From: Heliopora coerulea
Lineage: Eukaryota > Cnidaria > Anthozoa > Scleralcyonacea > Helioporidae
Assembly: GCA_030142905.1 (NCBI GenBank)
Contig: JASJOG010000584.1
Location: 1-64,000, forward strand
Direction of reading: 5' to 3'
Length of the DNA stretch: 64,000 nt
The first letter of the stretch is position 1, and the number at the start of each line of letters is the position of its first letter. The notes below the pieces were generated by a model. That model saw only the letters and a program-made list of their open reading frames with translations, had not been told where the DNA came from and did no database searches. The position numbers and the translations under genes were made by a program. Shown here in pieces: positions 1-10,714 of the stretch.

Positions 1-1468
1 CGTGAGTCGCTTGGACATGGGTTCTAAACATTCAAATTCAGGGCGGACACTTTCCGCACCCCAACCCACTCCAGATAGAGTTGATTTTTAAGTTCCATAG
101 TTCTTTCTGTATTAATTATCCTACACGTATAACTTGAGTTTACAAAGAGCAACCACCATGCCTGAGTTCTTTGATTTCAACAGAGGACATATCCAAGACT
201 AAAGTGGTCGTCCCTGAGTGAAGCCTAGGTGCCTTCCGTGCTTCCGTTCTTAGTATCTTGGTCAGAAGGCAAATCAATTAGACTTCTACTAAACCCTTCA
301 GCAGCGTACTGGTTAATATGTGGATGTATCGTACAGTTTGTTGTTACATGGAGTGATATATGGAGACAAAATCTGCGCGCAATCATCTGCACAACCATCG
401 GTTGGAAATCCAAGAAGTTAAAATTTATAGGCATCACTATGCCATTGATATTGGGAGGACGTTGTGGCATTTCTTCTCAATTCCGTCCAGGTATATTTCT
501 TGGAGGATAACTAACACCACCATACGGGAAACTCCCAATTTATTCACCTTTTTCGGATTGGGCTTTTTTAGACCTGTCAGGGTTTATTACCTGGGGGCGT
601 CACAGCCATCCCTTTTATAAACGGTCATTGCCATCCTAATGTTTTCTGTTTCCCTAGCTGTACCCTCCCCACCCTGACTCCATCAAGTCGCATAAACAAG
701 TAACAACAAAATCTTTCACCTGTTTTCTCTCCTTGACTTTAAATTCAATGACGTACTAGCTGGGTTACCTAAACCAAACCGAGACCCTAACCTATCCGTC
801 CCAGTAGCGGGTTTCCAGCTTCGCTTACACCTTAACTTGACCATAAGTCACTTTAGTTCATTACTTTAATTTTAACATTTTCACTATACAAAAACTTGAA
901 AAAAATCAAACACTGCAGAGTAAACAAAATACTTTAGGTGCATAAAGAAAGAAAAAAATAAACAGAAAAACTCGGTTTCCCCAAGGATTAGATCCCTCTT
1001 GGTATACCGATCGCTATTGGTCGCAATACGTATTTCAATTTCCTGATATTCATTTCAGAGTAGTATGTACATTACATGCTGTCAATTAGCCCAAGTGTCG
1101 CAAACTTAATCTTTTGGGGCTCAGGCATTGCTAACATTGCTGACTAGTTATTCAGCAGAGTTCTGCAAGCGGGTATATTAGGTGGTGTCGTGCATTTTTT
1201 AATATGCTTTCGTTCGATGGCTCGTATAAGAGGCACATTGCACATCAGACGGTTGCTGCAATTACGTTACAGATGCTGCGTGCCACTTATTGTACAGTTG
1301 CTGAAAAAACTACTGGGAAAAGCTACAAGCACAATTCACGTTCGTGTATAAGAAGTAGTTGCTGCTAAAAAAAAACCCCAAAGCTTCTGTTGCAAATAAA
1401 TCCAGTCTCCTAACCTCCACCAACAAAAAATCATTCCTCTGTACTTGACTCGATTCAAAATTTCAACA
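1..1468. other. No recognisable gene
   Basis: Short open frames occur on both strands but none is longer than about 93 codons and none matches a family I know. I see no repeat arrays or RNA genes here. It may be intergenic or intronic host DNA. Confidence 0.5.
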
Positions 1469-1740
1469 TGGCGGACGGATCTCACGAAGTGAAAGAACAC
1501 ATCGAGATTATTATTACAGGGGATATGAATACGACGAGATTGTTTTATAGATACTACCATGGTATAAAAATATGTCTTTAAACATCGAAGAGGAGGTTCA
1601 AAGATTACGGACTAAAGAAGCACGGAAATGACAGCCAAGGAAATGTCGTCGAAGTGACAGTAGCCGTCATTCAAATTATGAAAGAGACTGGCAATTCTGT
1701 AAGGATCAGAGGATGTAGAATGTTTTGGCATGTGAAAAGT
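1469..1740 (+). pseudogene. Decayed N-terminal part of an integrase-core (rve) family protein
   Basis: The ATG at 1469 starts a frame MADGSHEVKEHIE. Neighbouring frames then give YYYRGYEYDEIVL, YYHGIK and KRRFKDYGLKKHGN, followed by a helix ending near RMFWHVK. In that order these match the N-terminal helical DNA-binding region of a large animal family of transposon-derived proteins that carries a C-terminal rve integrase core. At least two frameshifts and internal stops break it, and nothing resembling the rve core follows, so this is a 5' fragment. The family call is recognition of the motif series, not a search result. Confidence 0.6.
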
Positions 1741-2515
1741 TAAAGGTACACTAGTCTTGTTCCTGGAACTGTTACGAAATCAGAACCGTTCAGATAACAG
1801 AATATACAATCGACTTTTGTGGGCCACTCGAAATCATCCCACTTTTTAACAGCACCACTAAGGACAATTGAGGATGTAGTGCCGTGAGGATTACTGATTA
1901 GGAACATTGGGTGGCAAACGACCTCAATTTGGCTGCAACCCTCCGTCAAACATTTATAACCATGCCGGGATGGTCACGCTTACTTCCACTGTTTTAATCT
2001 TGTTGACTTGGCAGCAAAATACAAAGAACGTACAGATGTTATTTGTCATTTAAAATAACTAAATGATATAGCCTTCGTGTCTATTGGTTTCGTGACTTCG
2101 AACTCCTTGCTTGTTAACGAAGAAGTGATTGATAGCGGTAGCGGTTGCTCTTTTCCACAAGTGCAGCAAAAGCTTGCTCACTCTGGATTTTCTTTTCACG
2201 GCCAAAGTTGTACATCTTGAAGAGGGTGCTTAAAGACACTGATAGTGTGTCGTACATTTTTTTCACAACAATATTAGGTCGCAAATTGAGTAAAAAATAC
2301 ATCATACGCATGTATGTGGAATGATTTACCACGAAAGGATTGGTTTCGTTTGCAGCAACTGTGTCTTTTGTTTGTAGCAGAACTGGTTTAGTTTTCAGCT
2401 TCATTCTACAACTATGAATGGTTTGCAGAAGCTATAAATAGTTTGCAACAGCTGTAATTAATTCACTGCAAATTTCATAATTTCAACATGTCCCTTGCGG
2501 AGCAACATACTTTGC
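1741..2515. other. No recognisable gene
   Basis: Two minus-strand open frames (1740-1949 and 2114-2404) lack known motifs and are bounded by random-looking sequence. They are most likely chance. Confidence 0.4.
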
Positions 2516-2597
2516 TTTGCAGATTATCTTTCATACAATTTATCTTTCTTTGCAGATTATCTTTCATACAATTTATCTTTCATACAATTTATCTTTC
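2516..2597. repeat. 33-bp tandem repeat, 2.5 copies
   Basis: Two identical 33-bp units lie at 2516-2548 and 2549-2581, followed by a 16-bp partial copy to 2597. The unit begins TTTGCAGATTATC and ends ATTTATCTTTC. Confidence 0.9.
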
Positions 2598-2650
2598 AGG
2601 TAAACCAAGAAATAGTATTCTAAAAAAGAGAAGGGCATACAATTTTTGAA

Positions 2651-2760
2651 ATATGTATGTATGTATGTATGTATTTTGTATGTATGTATGTATGTATGTA
2701 TGTATGTGTATTCATGTGTATGTTTGTGTGTTTGTATGCATTAATGTATGTGTGTATGTA
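2651..2760. repeat. (ATGT)n microsatellite, left block
   Basis: Long runs of ATGT with a few interruptions. A second ATGT block lies at 3843-3895, just beyond the inverted-repeat Penelope fragment, so the two may once have been one array split by the insertion. Confidence 0.9.
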
Positions 2761-3060
2761 GCAAATCGTTGAAGTGTTATATATTAGACAACAGAGTGCT
2801 CAATGCTATAGCGGTAGAGCGGGATAAAAGTAATGATAATGTTAAAGCTTGATGGAATTTCCCCGAGTTTCACGCTTTACGGCGATATTCAAGCCACTAT
2901 TGATGTTCCACTTCGGTTCTTCCTATATTGTGTATAACGCGCAGGATGGTTGATCGGTGGGAGGTCTTACGATGGTTTATTGCATTCTTCGGGTGCTCGA
3001 GGTTTTTGACTTAAAATCTATTTTCGTGGAGACATTTCGAGATTATTTCTGTTCTTTTGT

Positions 3061-3614
3061 TTAGCAAGTTTCATTTGTCGTTTTTAATATCATGAGTTTT
3101 TCTTCAAGGCAGAAGTTGCTTAGCTTTGCTCCAGCTGTGCATGGAGTTGAGCTTTTCAAGATCGACCATTTAATGGCGTACGATTTGTCGTTTCTATTTA
3201 AGTCCCAAATGTGTTTCAAATGTTTGATTTCGTTAACATATTTTTCGTCCCGTAAAGATTTCACATAGTTATTATAGCGTTTCTTGAACTTGTTTGCGGT
3301 CATTCCTATGTATTGTTTTGGGTCTGTTCTGTCGGTCGTTTTCACGTCGTCTTTGTAGATGATTCCCTCTACCATTTATATTCCTCTCTATGGGCATGCA
3401 ACTTTATTCCTACAATTACATTGGTCTTCTTCGGAATCAGATATTTTCTTTGATGTGTTTTGAAGATGTTGTGTTTTGAAATGATGCTCTTGACGTTAAA
3501 CGGTTTATCTTGAAACGTGCAACTCCATACACAGCCAGGGCACAGCGATGTAACCTTTGTCTTGGAGAAAAACTCATGATAATGAAACCCGACAAACGCA
3601 TATTTGCTAAACAA
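3061..3614 (-). pseudogene. Penelope-like element GIY-YIG endonuclease region
   Basis: The minus-strand frame ending at 3061 carries KQYIGMTANKFKKRYNN, then LKHIWDLNR, IKWSILK and CLEEKLMILK. This is the order seen in the GIY-YIG endonuclease of PLEs, with YIG preserved. Just upstream another frame shows the PLE cysteine cluster CNCRNKVACP. Stops and frame changes at about 3365-3420 separate the parts, and no reverse transcriptase is present, so it is a broken 3' fragment. Upstream sequence to 3614 (ending in frame with SKHNIFKTHQ) probably belongs to the linker between RT and endonuclease. Confidence 0.8.
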
Positions 3615-3776
3615 AAGAACGGAAAGAATCTTGAATAGTCACCAGAAAAATAAATTTTACGTCAAAAACCTCAAGCTCCCAAAGAATGCAATAAACCATT
3701 GTACGACCTCCCGCTGATCAGCCATCCCACGCGTGATACACAATAATAAGAACCAAAGCGTAACTCCAGTAGTTGC

Positions 3777-3810
3777 CTGATGATCGCTGTAAAGCGTGAA
3801 ACTCAGAGTA
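3777..3810 (+). ncRNA. Hammerhead-ribozyme-like core in PLE terminal repeat
   Basis: CTGATGA (3777-3783) is followed by a CGC/GCG stem with a 6-nt loop, GAAAC (3798-3802), then an ACT/AGT stem with a 3-nt loop and a GTA cleavage-type triplet. These elements are in the order of a type I hammerhead. Stem II has a U-U at its base and stem I pairs poorly, so activity is doubtful. The other arm (2865-2896) has the same layout with a mutated core. Confidence 0.5.
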
Positions 3811-3842
3811 ACAGTATCAAGGTTTAACATCATTGCTACTTT

Positions 3843-3895
3843 TATGTATTTATGTATGCATGTATGTATGTATGTACGTATATATACAAGAACAG
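3843..3895. repeat. (TATG)n microsatellite, right block
   Basis: Interrupted TATG repeats abutting the right arm of the PLE fragment. Confidence 0.85.
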
Positions 3896-6185
3896 TAAAT
3901 GCATGTATAATAATTATATAGTATAACAATGGTAACGTAATATAAAACAAGTATGTGTATGACTTATTAACCGATTGAGAGGCCTTTATGAGAAAGTATT
4001 TGCCTGAGGTTTTCGTGGAGATCGAGCCACGAAGAAGCAAAGTCTGTGTGTATAAAACCGAGTTAATTTATCGTAACGTTAATTTTTGCAACGTTAGTTT
4101 AACTAGAGTACCAAAATCTGTGACCTAAATTTCAATTGCCGTGACCTCAAATTCTGGATCCTGTCCATGTCTGGATTCCTTTGTTCCTGGCTTGGATTAA
4201 ATTTTTTTGCTCTGATTTAGCTAAAAAGCACTTAGTGTAAATGTTATGAATCTCTCCACGCCGTAGAGAAAACGGGTATTGGTAAATTAAAAAAAAATTA
4301 CAATATTTTTGAAATTAGAACATCTTTTTGCAAATCACGAACTTTTCCATATCAAACTATCATAAATTTATAAAAACTACAAAATCGTTAGACTGTTCAA
4401 GGATTAGAAATTTGGCAAAAAGCCAGATCAAAGATCTTAATTATTAAAATGGTATAAGATGTCCTTTGACTTGTACTGGTACCACTTATAAGTCTTATTT
4501 ATTCAAGACAGCAGCAATCTGATATTAGTCCGTTATGAGAGTAATTCGATAAGATCTGTTGCCACGTGACTCATTTATGGAGGCAGTCAGCTGCATGGTT
4601 TCTTATACAATCTTGAAAAATGACATCTTCTTAAATACTCCGAAGATTCAGTAATAATCGTAATAAGTTTTTCTGTGACTTTCTTTACGTTATTTCATCA
4701 CTCTAGAGAACAACATGAAGGAAATGGTCCCGCCGTTATGTTTATTATAATAAAGTCTGTTGTGTGGATGTTACGCTGAAATTCATGTAAATAAGTTTAT
4801 TTAAATTTTCGCATTTCAGATATATTATTGCAAAGTCTACAAACTTGGACAGCATTATTTTCATTTGCGTGCAAAATTTAAAGACATGTCATAAAAACCA
4901 AAAGCGTTACAAGGTTGAATGCCTCCTCTGACAAGACTATACTAAAAGAAACACAAACAATTTTGTCATTCTGATCACTTGAAAGTTCATAGGCACATTG
5001 GCTATATGGTGGCAGGAGCACCGAACGATCGCTTTGAGGTTAGTGAGGTCGAAGAAGTTGTCGAAATTCTTTTGCATTTATTATTTCTTTTTCTGTTAGA
5101 ATTAGTCACAATTTTGTTTAAAACTTTATCATAAGCCTTTGCATCTTCATCGTCTACTGCTTTGAGCGATGACGATAGATAGGTGGGAAAAAGCTCTAGA
5201 GATCCGGAGACAATGAAACTAAGCTCAAACGCCCCTTGCGATAGTCAGCAGGAAACGAAGGAACGAAGCGTGAACGCAAACTTTGGTCCTAAGACAGATC
5301 TTTCAGCCATAATGTCAAAGGATAATCGAAACGATACTTTCCATTCAGCAAAAAGTCAAGATAGCGACTAATGATCATGTCACGTCAGGTGCTTTAAAGT
5401 TTCAAAAAACATGTCGACGCTGAGCATTCAGTTTTTTCTCGATCAAGCATCTGAATCTATAAGTAGCTATTCGGAAACGCTTGGAAATATAACTTAGAAA
5501 GAATTTCGAAACGACTGTTTGAATTTAGCAACCTGTAGCTCACTAGATACAACGTGAATGTTAGGTAAGCTCTCTTATCACCTATTTGACTAACTTGAAA
5601 CGAAACTTTGAGAGTTTCATAATGGCCAGTCCAGAAAAGTTCTTAGTTGAAGCTAAAGAGGTAGCGGCAATTGGTGATGAGTTAGTACCAAAACTAGAAG
5701 GTAACATCAATTTAGCGCTTAAAAGTTTTATGATACTGTATGATACTGTGAACGAACATACTTATTCTGCTTGTTCTATAGTTGTTAAGTTATTTGACGC
5801 ACTCCATGCAGGCTATGTAACATTTTTTTTTGGATGGTGCCAATGAATACGCTCGGAATTACGCCGTTAAAACGTTTTGTCTTATCATTCAGTCAGGCAT
5901 GCGCAACAATTGATTCATGCTGTAAATTAAGCCTTGCACTCGGCGAAAACCTCCACTCGCGGGATGAATATCTAAATCATGCGCCGCTTTGCAGTCGCCG
6001 TGTGAAGTGACCTTCATACAGTACACTCAATGCAGCATATACTGTCGGTTTCCGTGAACACTATGGAAGGAGATTTAAATCTTCAAATTCCCAGATCACA
6101 TACGTTATCCAATTTCCACATTTCATCACGTCTCCAATAATATATTAATAGTAAAATTATTAAGTTATTTATGATTTACACATAA
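3896..6185. other. Mostly unannotated AT-rich sequence
   Basis: No known gene was recognised apart from one weak open frame described separately at 5622-5846. A 62-codon frame at 5183-5371 is hydrophilic and has no motif. Confidence 0.4.
5622..5846 (+). CDS. Weak hypothetical protein or exon
   Basis: From ATG 5622 a 74-codon frame stays open to the stop at 5844-5846. It reads as an acidic, helix-compatible region (ASPEKFLVEAKEVAAIGDEL) followed by a hydrophobic stretch. No family recognised. The composition looks more protein-like than the surroundings, so it could be a host exon, but there is no supporting neighbour, splice pattern or promoter that I can identify. Confidence 0.2.
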   Translation: MASPEKFLVEAKEVAAIGDELVPKLEGNINLALKSFMILYDTVNEHTYSACSIVVKLFDALHAGYVTFFFGWCQ

Positions 6186-6890
6186 GATAAGCGAAAGCAG
6201 GAACGTTAATGTTTTTTTTTTAATCGCATTGTGTTAATTTATCGTGAATTGAAACTGTTTACTGATACAAAAAACGCCTTTTCATTAATTTTAAAGTCCA
6301 ATTAAGAAAAAATGTGAACGACCTCCTCAATAAAGAAAAAAGCGTTTTCCTCAGTCCTTCGGCTTCCTTTGAACGCCAACCGAAAAGAAAACTATGTTAA
6401 AGATGTTCTTCACCTCTCCTTGCAAAGGCACTAAATTTGATGTCTTTGTAAAAGTTGTGACAAAAACAGTGTGAGACAAAGTACTTCGCTGATGCTGAAT
6501 CAGAGGTTGTGAAGAAGCGACGCATTTTCTCTTTGTCAAATCGTGTATACAGACTTGCCCTGACCGCTCCTGTAACTGTCGCGCAAAACGGAAGTATTTT
6601 AGTAAGCTTAAAACTGTAAAAACTGCATTGTTTAGCACGAGTGATAGTGGATTGTTCTATCAGATTTTGTTAGAGAACAAAAAAGACCTTGCACATGGAA
6701 TTGAGGAGACCTGCTTGGTCGAGAAGTGGGCGAAGAAAAGTGCCAGACAAATAACTTTTTAAACAATCCTTTTAAACCTTGAAATTAATAAGTTGGCACT
6801 TTTTGTATCAGTAAACTGTTTTAATTCACGGTGAAATAACACGGTGCGATTAAAATAGAGTTTAATAGCGTTCCTGCTTTCGTTTATTTC
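6186..6890. mobile_element. Non-autonomous inverted-repeat element, about 0.7 kb
   Basis: Arms at 6186-6293 and 6778-6890 are about 110-bp diverged inverted repeats (shared cores include CGAAAGCAGGAACG and ACTGATACAAAAA). The 484-bp centre has a 95-codon minus-strand frame (6351-6638) without recognisable motifs. The structure fits a MITE or foldback transposon. I could not identify a clear target duplication, so the superfamily stays open. Confidence 0.65.
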
Positions 6891-8923
6891 AAGTTTTTAT
6901 ATCGTAGATGGTTGAGTCATTTTTCTGTCAATACATTATTGGAAGCGTTCACGAAATGTCGAAATTCGGTTATATATGCATGATTCGGAAATTTGATGAT
7001 ATAATTTGTGTACGCTTACTACGGCCCTTAATCTCCTCCTTTGCGTTCAGGGTAACTGGCAGTATATGCTAGGTTGAGTGTATTGTATAAAGATAACTTG
7101 ATACTGTGACTGTGAAGCAAAACATGATTTAGATATCCATCTGTGCGTCTGGAGGATTTCACCGAACGCGAGGCTCATTTTAAGGTGTGAGTTAATAGTA
7201 ACTTGACTAAATGATGACACAAGCCGTTAAAACCGTGTAATTCGGAGCGTAATTATAGCGCTTTACCACCAAATGTTAAACCTACCGTACGCACGTGCAG
7301 CCTGTATGCAGTCGAACAACCGTGAAAATCAGAAACCTCCCATCACGTGAAGCGCCACAGGCGAGGAGATTCCGGTAAACATTTACTGTAATCCGTGGAG
7401 AGTAGACGTTTCCTTGGTAAGTGCCTGGACATGGAGTTATTGATCTCTCACAACTTTGATTGTGTGAAAATTTCTTATTGTGGGAAAGGTACATTTCAGG
7501 ATGTTCATATGGTTGTATTACTGAAGATTTGGTCTGAGAGGTTGCAAATGGTAGCGGAAACCGAAGACGAAGTCAATGGAAGATTTCTTCCTCAAGACAC
7601 ATTTAATTTTTATTAACGACTCTTGGAAATTATAATTAGTATTTTTGATTTCTAGGATGTGGTCTTGGTATCACATGATGTTATTTTTATTATTTATTAT
7701 TATTAAACAAATTATGGAAGATGGAAGGTTCAGAAAGTCTGTTATCAACGAGTATCACGCAATATAAGAATCTTATAAGATTCTAAAAATTAACAAAAAA
7801 TAAGTATTAAAATTCAAATATGGCATATTACATCGGACGGTTTAGGTAACGGTGCAACATTTGAGTTGTATTTGATAGACTTCAATACTGATGGTGACGT
7901 GGTAGTGAAAGAGAATAACAAATCAGGTTTCTATATTCAAGTGACTTTGTTCATACCGGATAACCCTATCAACTCGTTAAGCTATACCCCCAAGATATCG
8001 AATATGAGTCATTTTTCAGTTCAGTGTTACTGCATGGCCAACAGCTAATCATAATATCCAGAGAAAACCTGCTATCAGGGTAGAGTCAAACTGGACATTT
8101 TTTTCTCACATGTCCCTGAGGTAACTTTCAATCAGAAATCTGCACCGATCTGGAATCGAAGCCGAATAATTGTGATAAGAGACACATGAGCTATTGTTGG
8201 GCCACCAGTACAATATTAATTCAAATCAGGGAGGTTTTGAATAAGCAGTGAACAAGTGTTAATAATTGTGATTTGCATGGCTTTAGTTGATAAAAACACA
8301 CAATCATGAGGAATGGGAACTTTATTGTATTACAAAATGGTATCATATATCTAAGTTTAGGGAAAACTCAATCGATGAATAGTTATTACAAGAAATTCTT
8401 GTCGAAGGTTCTCTTACTGGTAGTTGACCTTGTCTTAATCAAGGTGGTAATTCTTAAACAAGTCAGATAAAATGTTTGGGTCTATGAAATATTGTAATGA
8501 TTAGGTTTAGAATTTTCCCCCATCAATGAATTCCTTTTAATTTCTTAGCACATTTTTGATCTTGGTAAATTTGGTTTATTAGGAAAGTATTAAAAGTTAA
8601 AATGGAAAGGTGACAATTGGAATTTGGTTGAGTCAAACACTACAATTTTGTGTAAATGCTTTTTTTGACACTGTATTTTAAAGGGAATGCAACTTAAAAT
8701 TTGAGATGTGTGATAGACTGAAATAGTCAAGAGCATGAAATAAAAGGAAATTACAAAATGGAGTATTAGCATAATGATGACTGTAAAACTAACAGAAACA
8801 AGAGAACAAATTATAGGGTTGAAAAGAAATTCCGGATAATATCAACTAAGGCATAAGTTCACATAAATGATCAAATTTTAAATAAACTACGACTTAATAA
8901 ATAGTTACCTGCTACTTTAAACA
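6891..8923. other. No recognisable gene
   Basis: AT-rich sequence with short open frames only (for example 7395-7616 on the plus strand). No motifs, arrays or RNA genes seen. Confidence 0.4.
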
Positions 8924-9082
8924 GGGTCACTACTTAGTGTGGATCTTTCCCAGAAAACTAAAATTATGTCTGGGATGACCATGTAGAATGGATATCTCTC
9001 CCGAAATATAATAGTATAGAATGAAATGGAGTCACTATATAAAGTTGGTATCTCCCCGAAACTAAAATATGTAAAATATATG

Positions 9083-9320
9083 GAAGAGAAAATTTTTCGT
9101 GATAATCGGACACTGCTGAAGTAAACTGAAAAATGTTGACTCGAGCGGGATTTGAACTCCGACGTTCAAATCGGCACCTTCGGGATACTGGTCCACCGCT
9201 CTACCTGTTGAGCTATCGAGTCCATAGGGAGAGTTTTATCCAATTGAAGTGCACACGATATTCTCGTGACTACTTAGTCGACTTCAGCAATGTCAGATTA
9301 TCATGAAAAAATTTCTCTTC
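9083..9320. mobile_element. Inverted-repeat element with a tRNA-like core
   Basis: A 40-bp left arm (9083-9122) and a 40-bp right arm (9281-9320) are imperfect inverted copies. The interior carries a tRNA-like sequence on the minus strand. The element sits inside the 54-bp minisatellite, which continues on both sides, supporting a discrete insertion. Confidence 0.75.
9138..9223 (-). repeat. tRNA-like sequence (core of the element at 9083-9320)
   Basis: On the minus strand the ends GACTCGA and TCGAGTC pair as an acceptor stem. A box-A-like TAGCTCAACAGGTAGAGC and a box-B-like GAGTTCAAATCCCG lie in the right places. The anticodon arm is imperfect and extra bases precede the T arm, so it is a tRNA-derived pol III type sequence and probably not a working tRNA. 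Confidence 0.65.
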
Positions 9321-9689
9321 ACGTATATCTCTGAGGATGATTCTGAAATTAGCTCACAAAGTAGGTATCTTTCCAAGTCACAAGACGGTAAAATTCTGTA
9401 TGGGACATCACTCAAATTGGATATCTCCCCGAAACTCAAAACAGTGTAAATAATTACATGAGTTAGCTGAACATGAATATCTTCTGAAGGAATTGTCAAT
9501 TATAATCAATCAATATGTGGTCACCACTGAAAGTGGGTATCTCCTCGAAACAAGACAGTATGACTTGAAATATTTTTTTTAAAAAATTGAGTTTATCGAA
9601 AATGAATCTGTTCCAAAATATAAAATAAAAGTAAAACTGATTTCTCGATTGCTGAAGTTTGACTGGCAGACAAGTCCAAGGGAAGGTCA

Positions 9690-10215
9690 AAAGTTTAGAA
9701 ACAAAGTTTCAATGTCTTCATCAGGAGTTAGAATGGTCGACAGTAGTCCTCGTATTTATAGTACTGGTAGTCTTATTCTCAGGTGAATTAATTTAATGTC
9801 TCTAAGCTTCAGGAAATAGATTTCGGTCGTTCCTAATTAACGGGTCACTAGCATTGTCAACATGCTACGTCTCAAAAAATATCCTTTGGACATACTGCAG
9901 GTAGTAGGTTATAATGGAAAGCACAAAAAGTTAACAGGGTGGTAGACTGGCGAACTTATGATAAATAATTCTAATTTTCCAGCTACAGGCCTTCGTCAGA
10001 GAGTAAAACCAGTTCTAAAAGAGGAAAGGCGATTAGACTAGGTTTTATACTAAAGCAAGTCATGCAACAAAAATTAACAAATGAAATGTGAGAATTGAAA
10101 ACATACAAATCAACAACCTAGCAACGACAATGAAGTCACTTGCTATTTTTAACGGTGATCAGTAACCGTCATGGGGAGAAACCACCAGAGGCCCCAGGAA
10201 TAACTTATGAGGTCA
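9690..10215 (-). mobile_element. Penelope terminal-repeat remnants
   Basis: This tract is the 3' flank of the minus-strand PLE at 10216-15220. On the minus strand it contains two degenerate hammerhead-type motifs: CTGATGAAGACATTGAAAC near 9696-9716 (stem II lost) and CTGACGAAGGCC near 9985-9996 followed by GGAAAAT instead of GAAAC. No coding content. Confidence 0.45.
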
Positions 10216-10536
10216 TTAAATAAAAGAAAAACATTCGTTGAGCCCATGGGGATGAGTGGTTACAAGCTTGAAAAGGAGACGTCTTTCTTGTCTCTTGCGG
10301 CTATCATTGCCACTCGAGATGGATGAGATGGCACAGACTTCCATATCCAAAATACAATGGTTTGCGCTGTTGAAATGCCGGGCGACAGGCTTATCAACAT
10401 CGTTATTCCTTACGGAACGAAGATGCTCGTCAAACCTGTCTGAGAGACGTCGGCCAGTTTCTTCGATATAAAGTTTGGAACATTTATTGCATGATATGCA
10501 ATAAATTATGTTGGAGAAGGTGCATGTGAAATTATG

Positions 10537-10714
10537 AAATCAAAGAGAGTGCTGCGTAGGCACTGTTGAAATCTTAGTGAAATGATTGGAAAGGTCTGAG
10601 TAGTGCCGAAATGTGAGGAAAAGTTTTCTAACGCTTCGAGCGAAGGCCCTAAGCTCGAAACGTTAGAAAACTACACTTTACGTTTCGGCACTACTCGGAC
10701 CTTTCCGATCATTT
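10537..10714. mobile_element. 178-bp palindromic insert with 14-bp target duplication
   Basis: The 14-bp sequence CATGTGAAATTATG occurs at 10523-10536 and 10715-10728, and removing one copy plus the insert rejoins the PLE sequence. Most of the insert is a palindrome (arms about 10579-10640 and 10650-10714). Its centre resembles a PLE hammerhead region (CTCGAAACGTTAG with a preceding GAAGGCCC). It is probably a small Penelope-derived foldback copy. Confidence 0.75.

Larger units (their letters stand above)
2829..3840 (-). mobile_element. Penelope-like element fragment with inverted flanking repeats
   Basis: Two arms of about 180 bp in opposite orientation (2829-3010 and 3661-3840) enclose the C-terminal coding end of a Penelope-like element. 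Inverted terminal repeats (pLTRs) around a 5'-truncated body are a known PLE arrangement. The arms are diverged, so this is an old copy. The right arm stops directly at an ATGT array and the left arm starts about 70 bp from another. Confidence 0.75.
8924..9570. repeat. Diverged 54-bp minisatellite
   Basis: Units of about 54 bp recur at about 8924, 8976 and 9030, and again at about 9352, 9407 and 9516. Each has a core like GGTATCTCCCCGAAACTAAA preceded by GTCACTA-like sequence. The array is interrupted by an inverted-repeat element at 9083-9320. Divergence between units indicates an old array. Confidence 0.7.

Noticed and set aside
229..620. Overlapping open frames of 81-93 codons on both strands
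   Set aside because: No motif, several frames open at once, and no continuation into neighbouring exons. Most likely chance.
9138..9223. Functional tRNA gene
   Set aside because: The anticodon stem does not pair properly and extra bases lie before the T arm. It is better explained as a tRNA-derived repeat.
8924..9570. CRISPR array
   Set aside because: Units are tandem and diverged without unique spacers, and the setting is eukaryotic.
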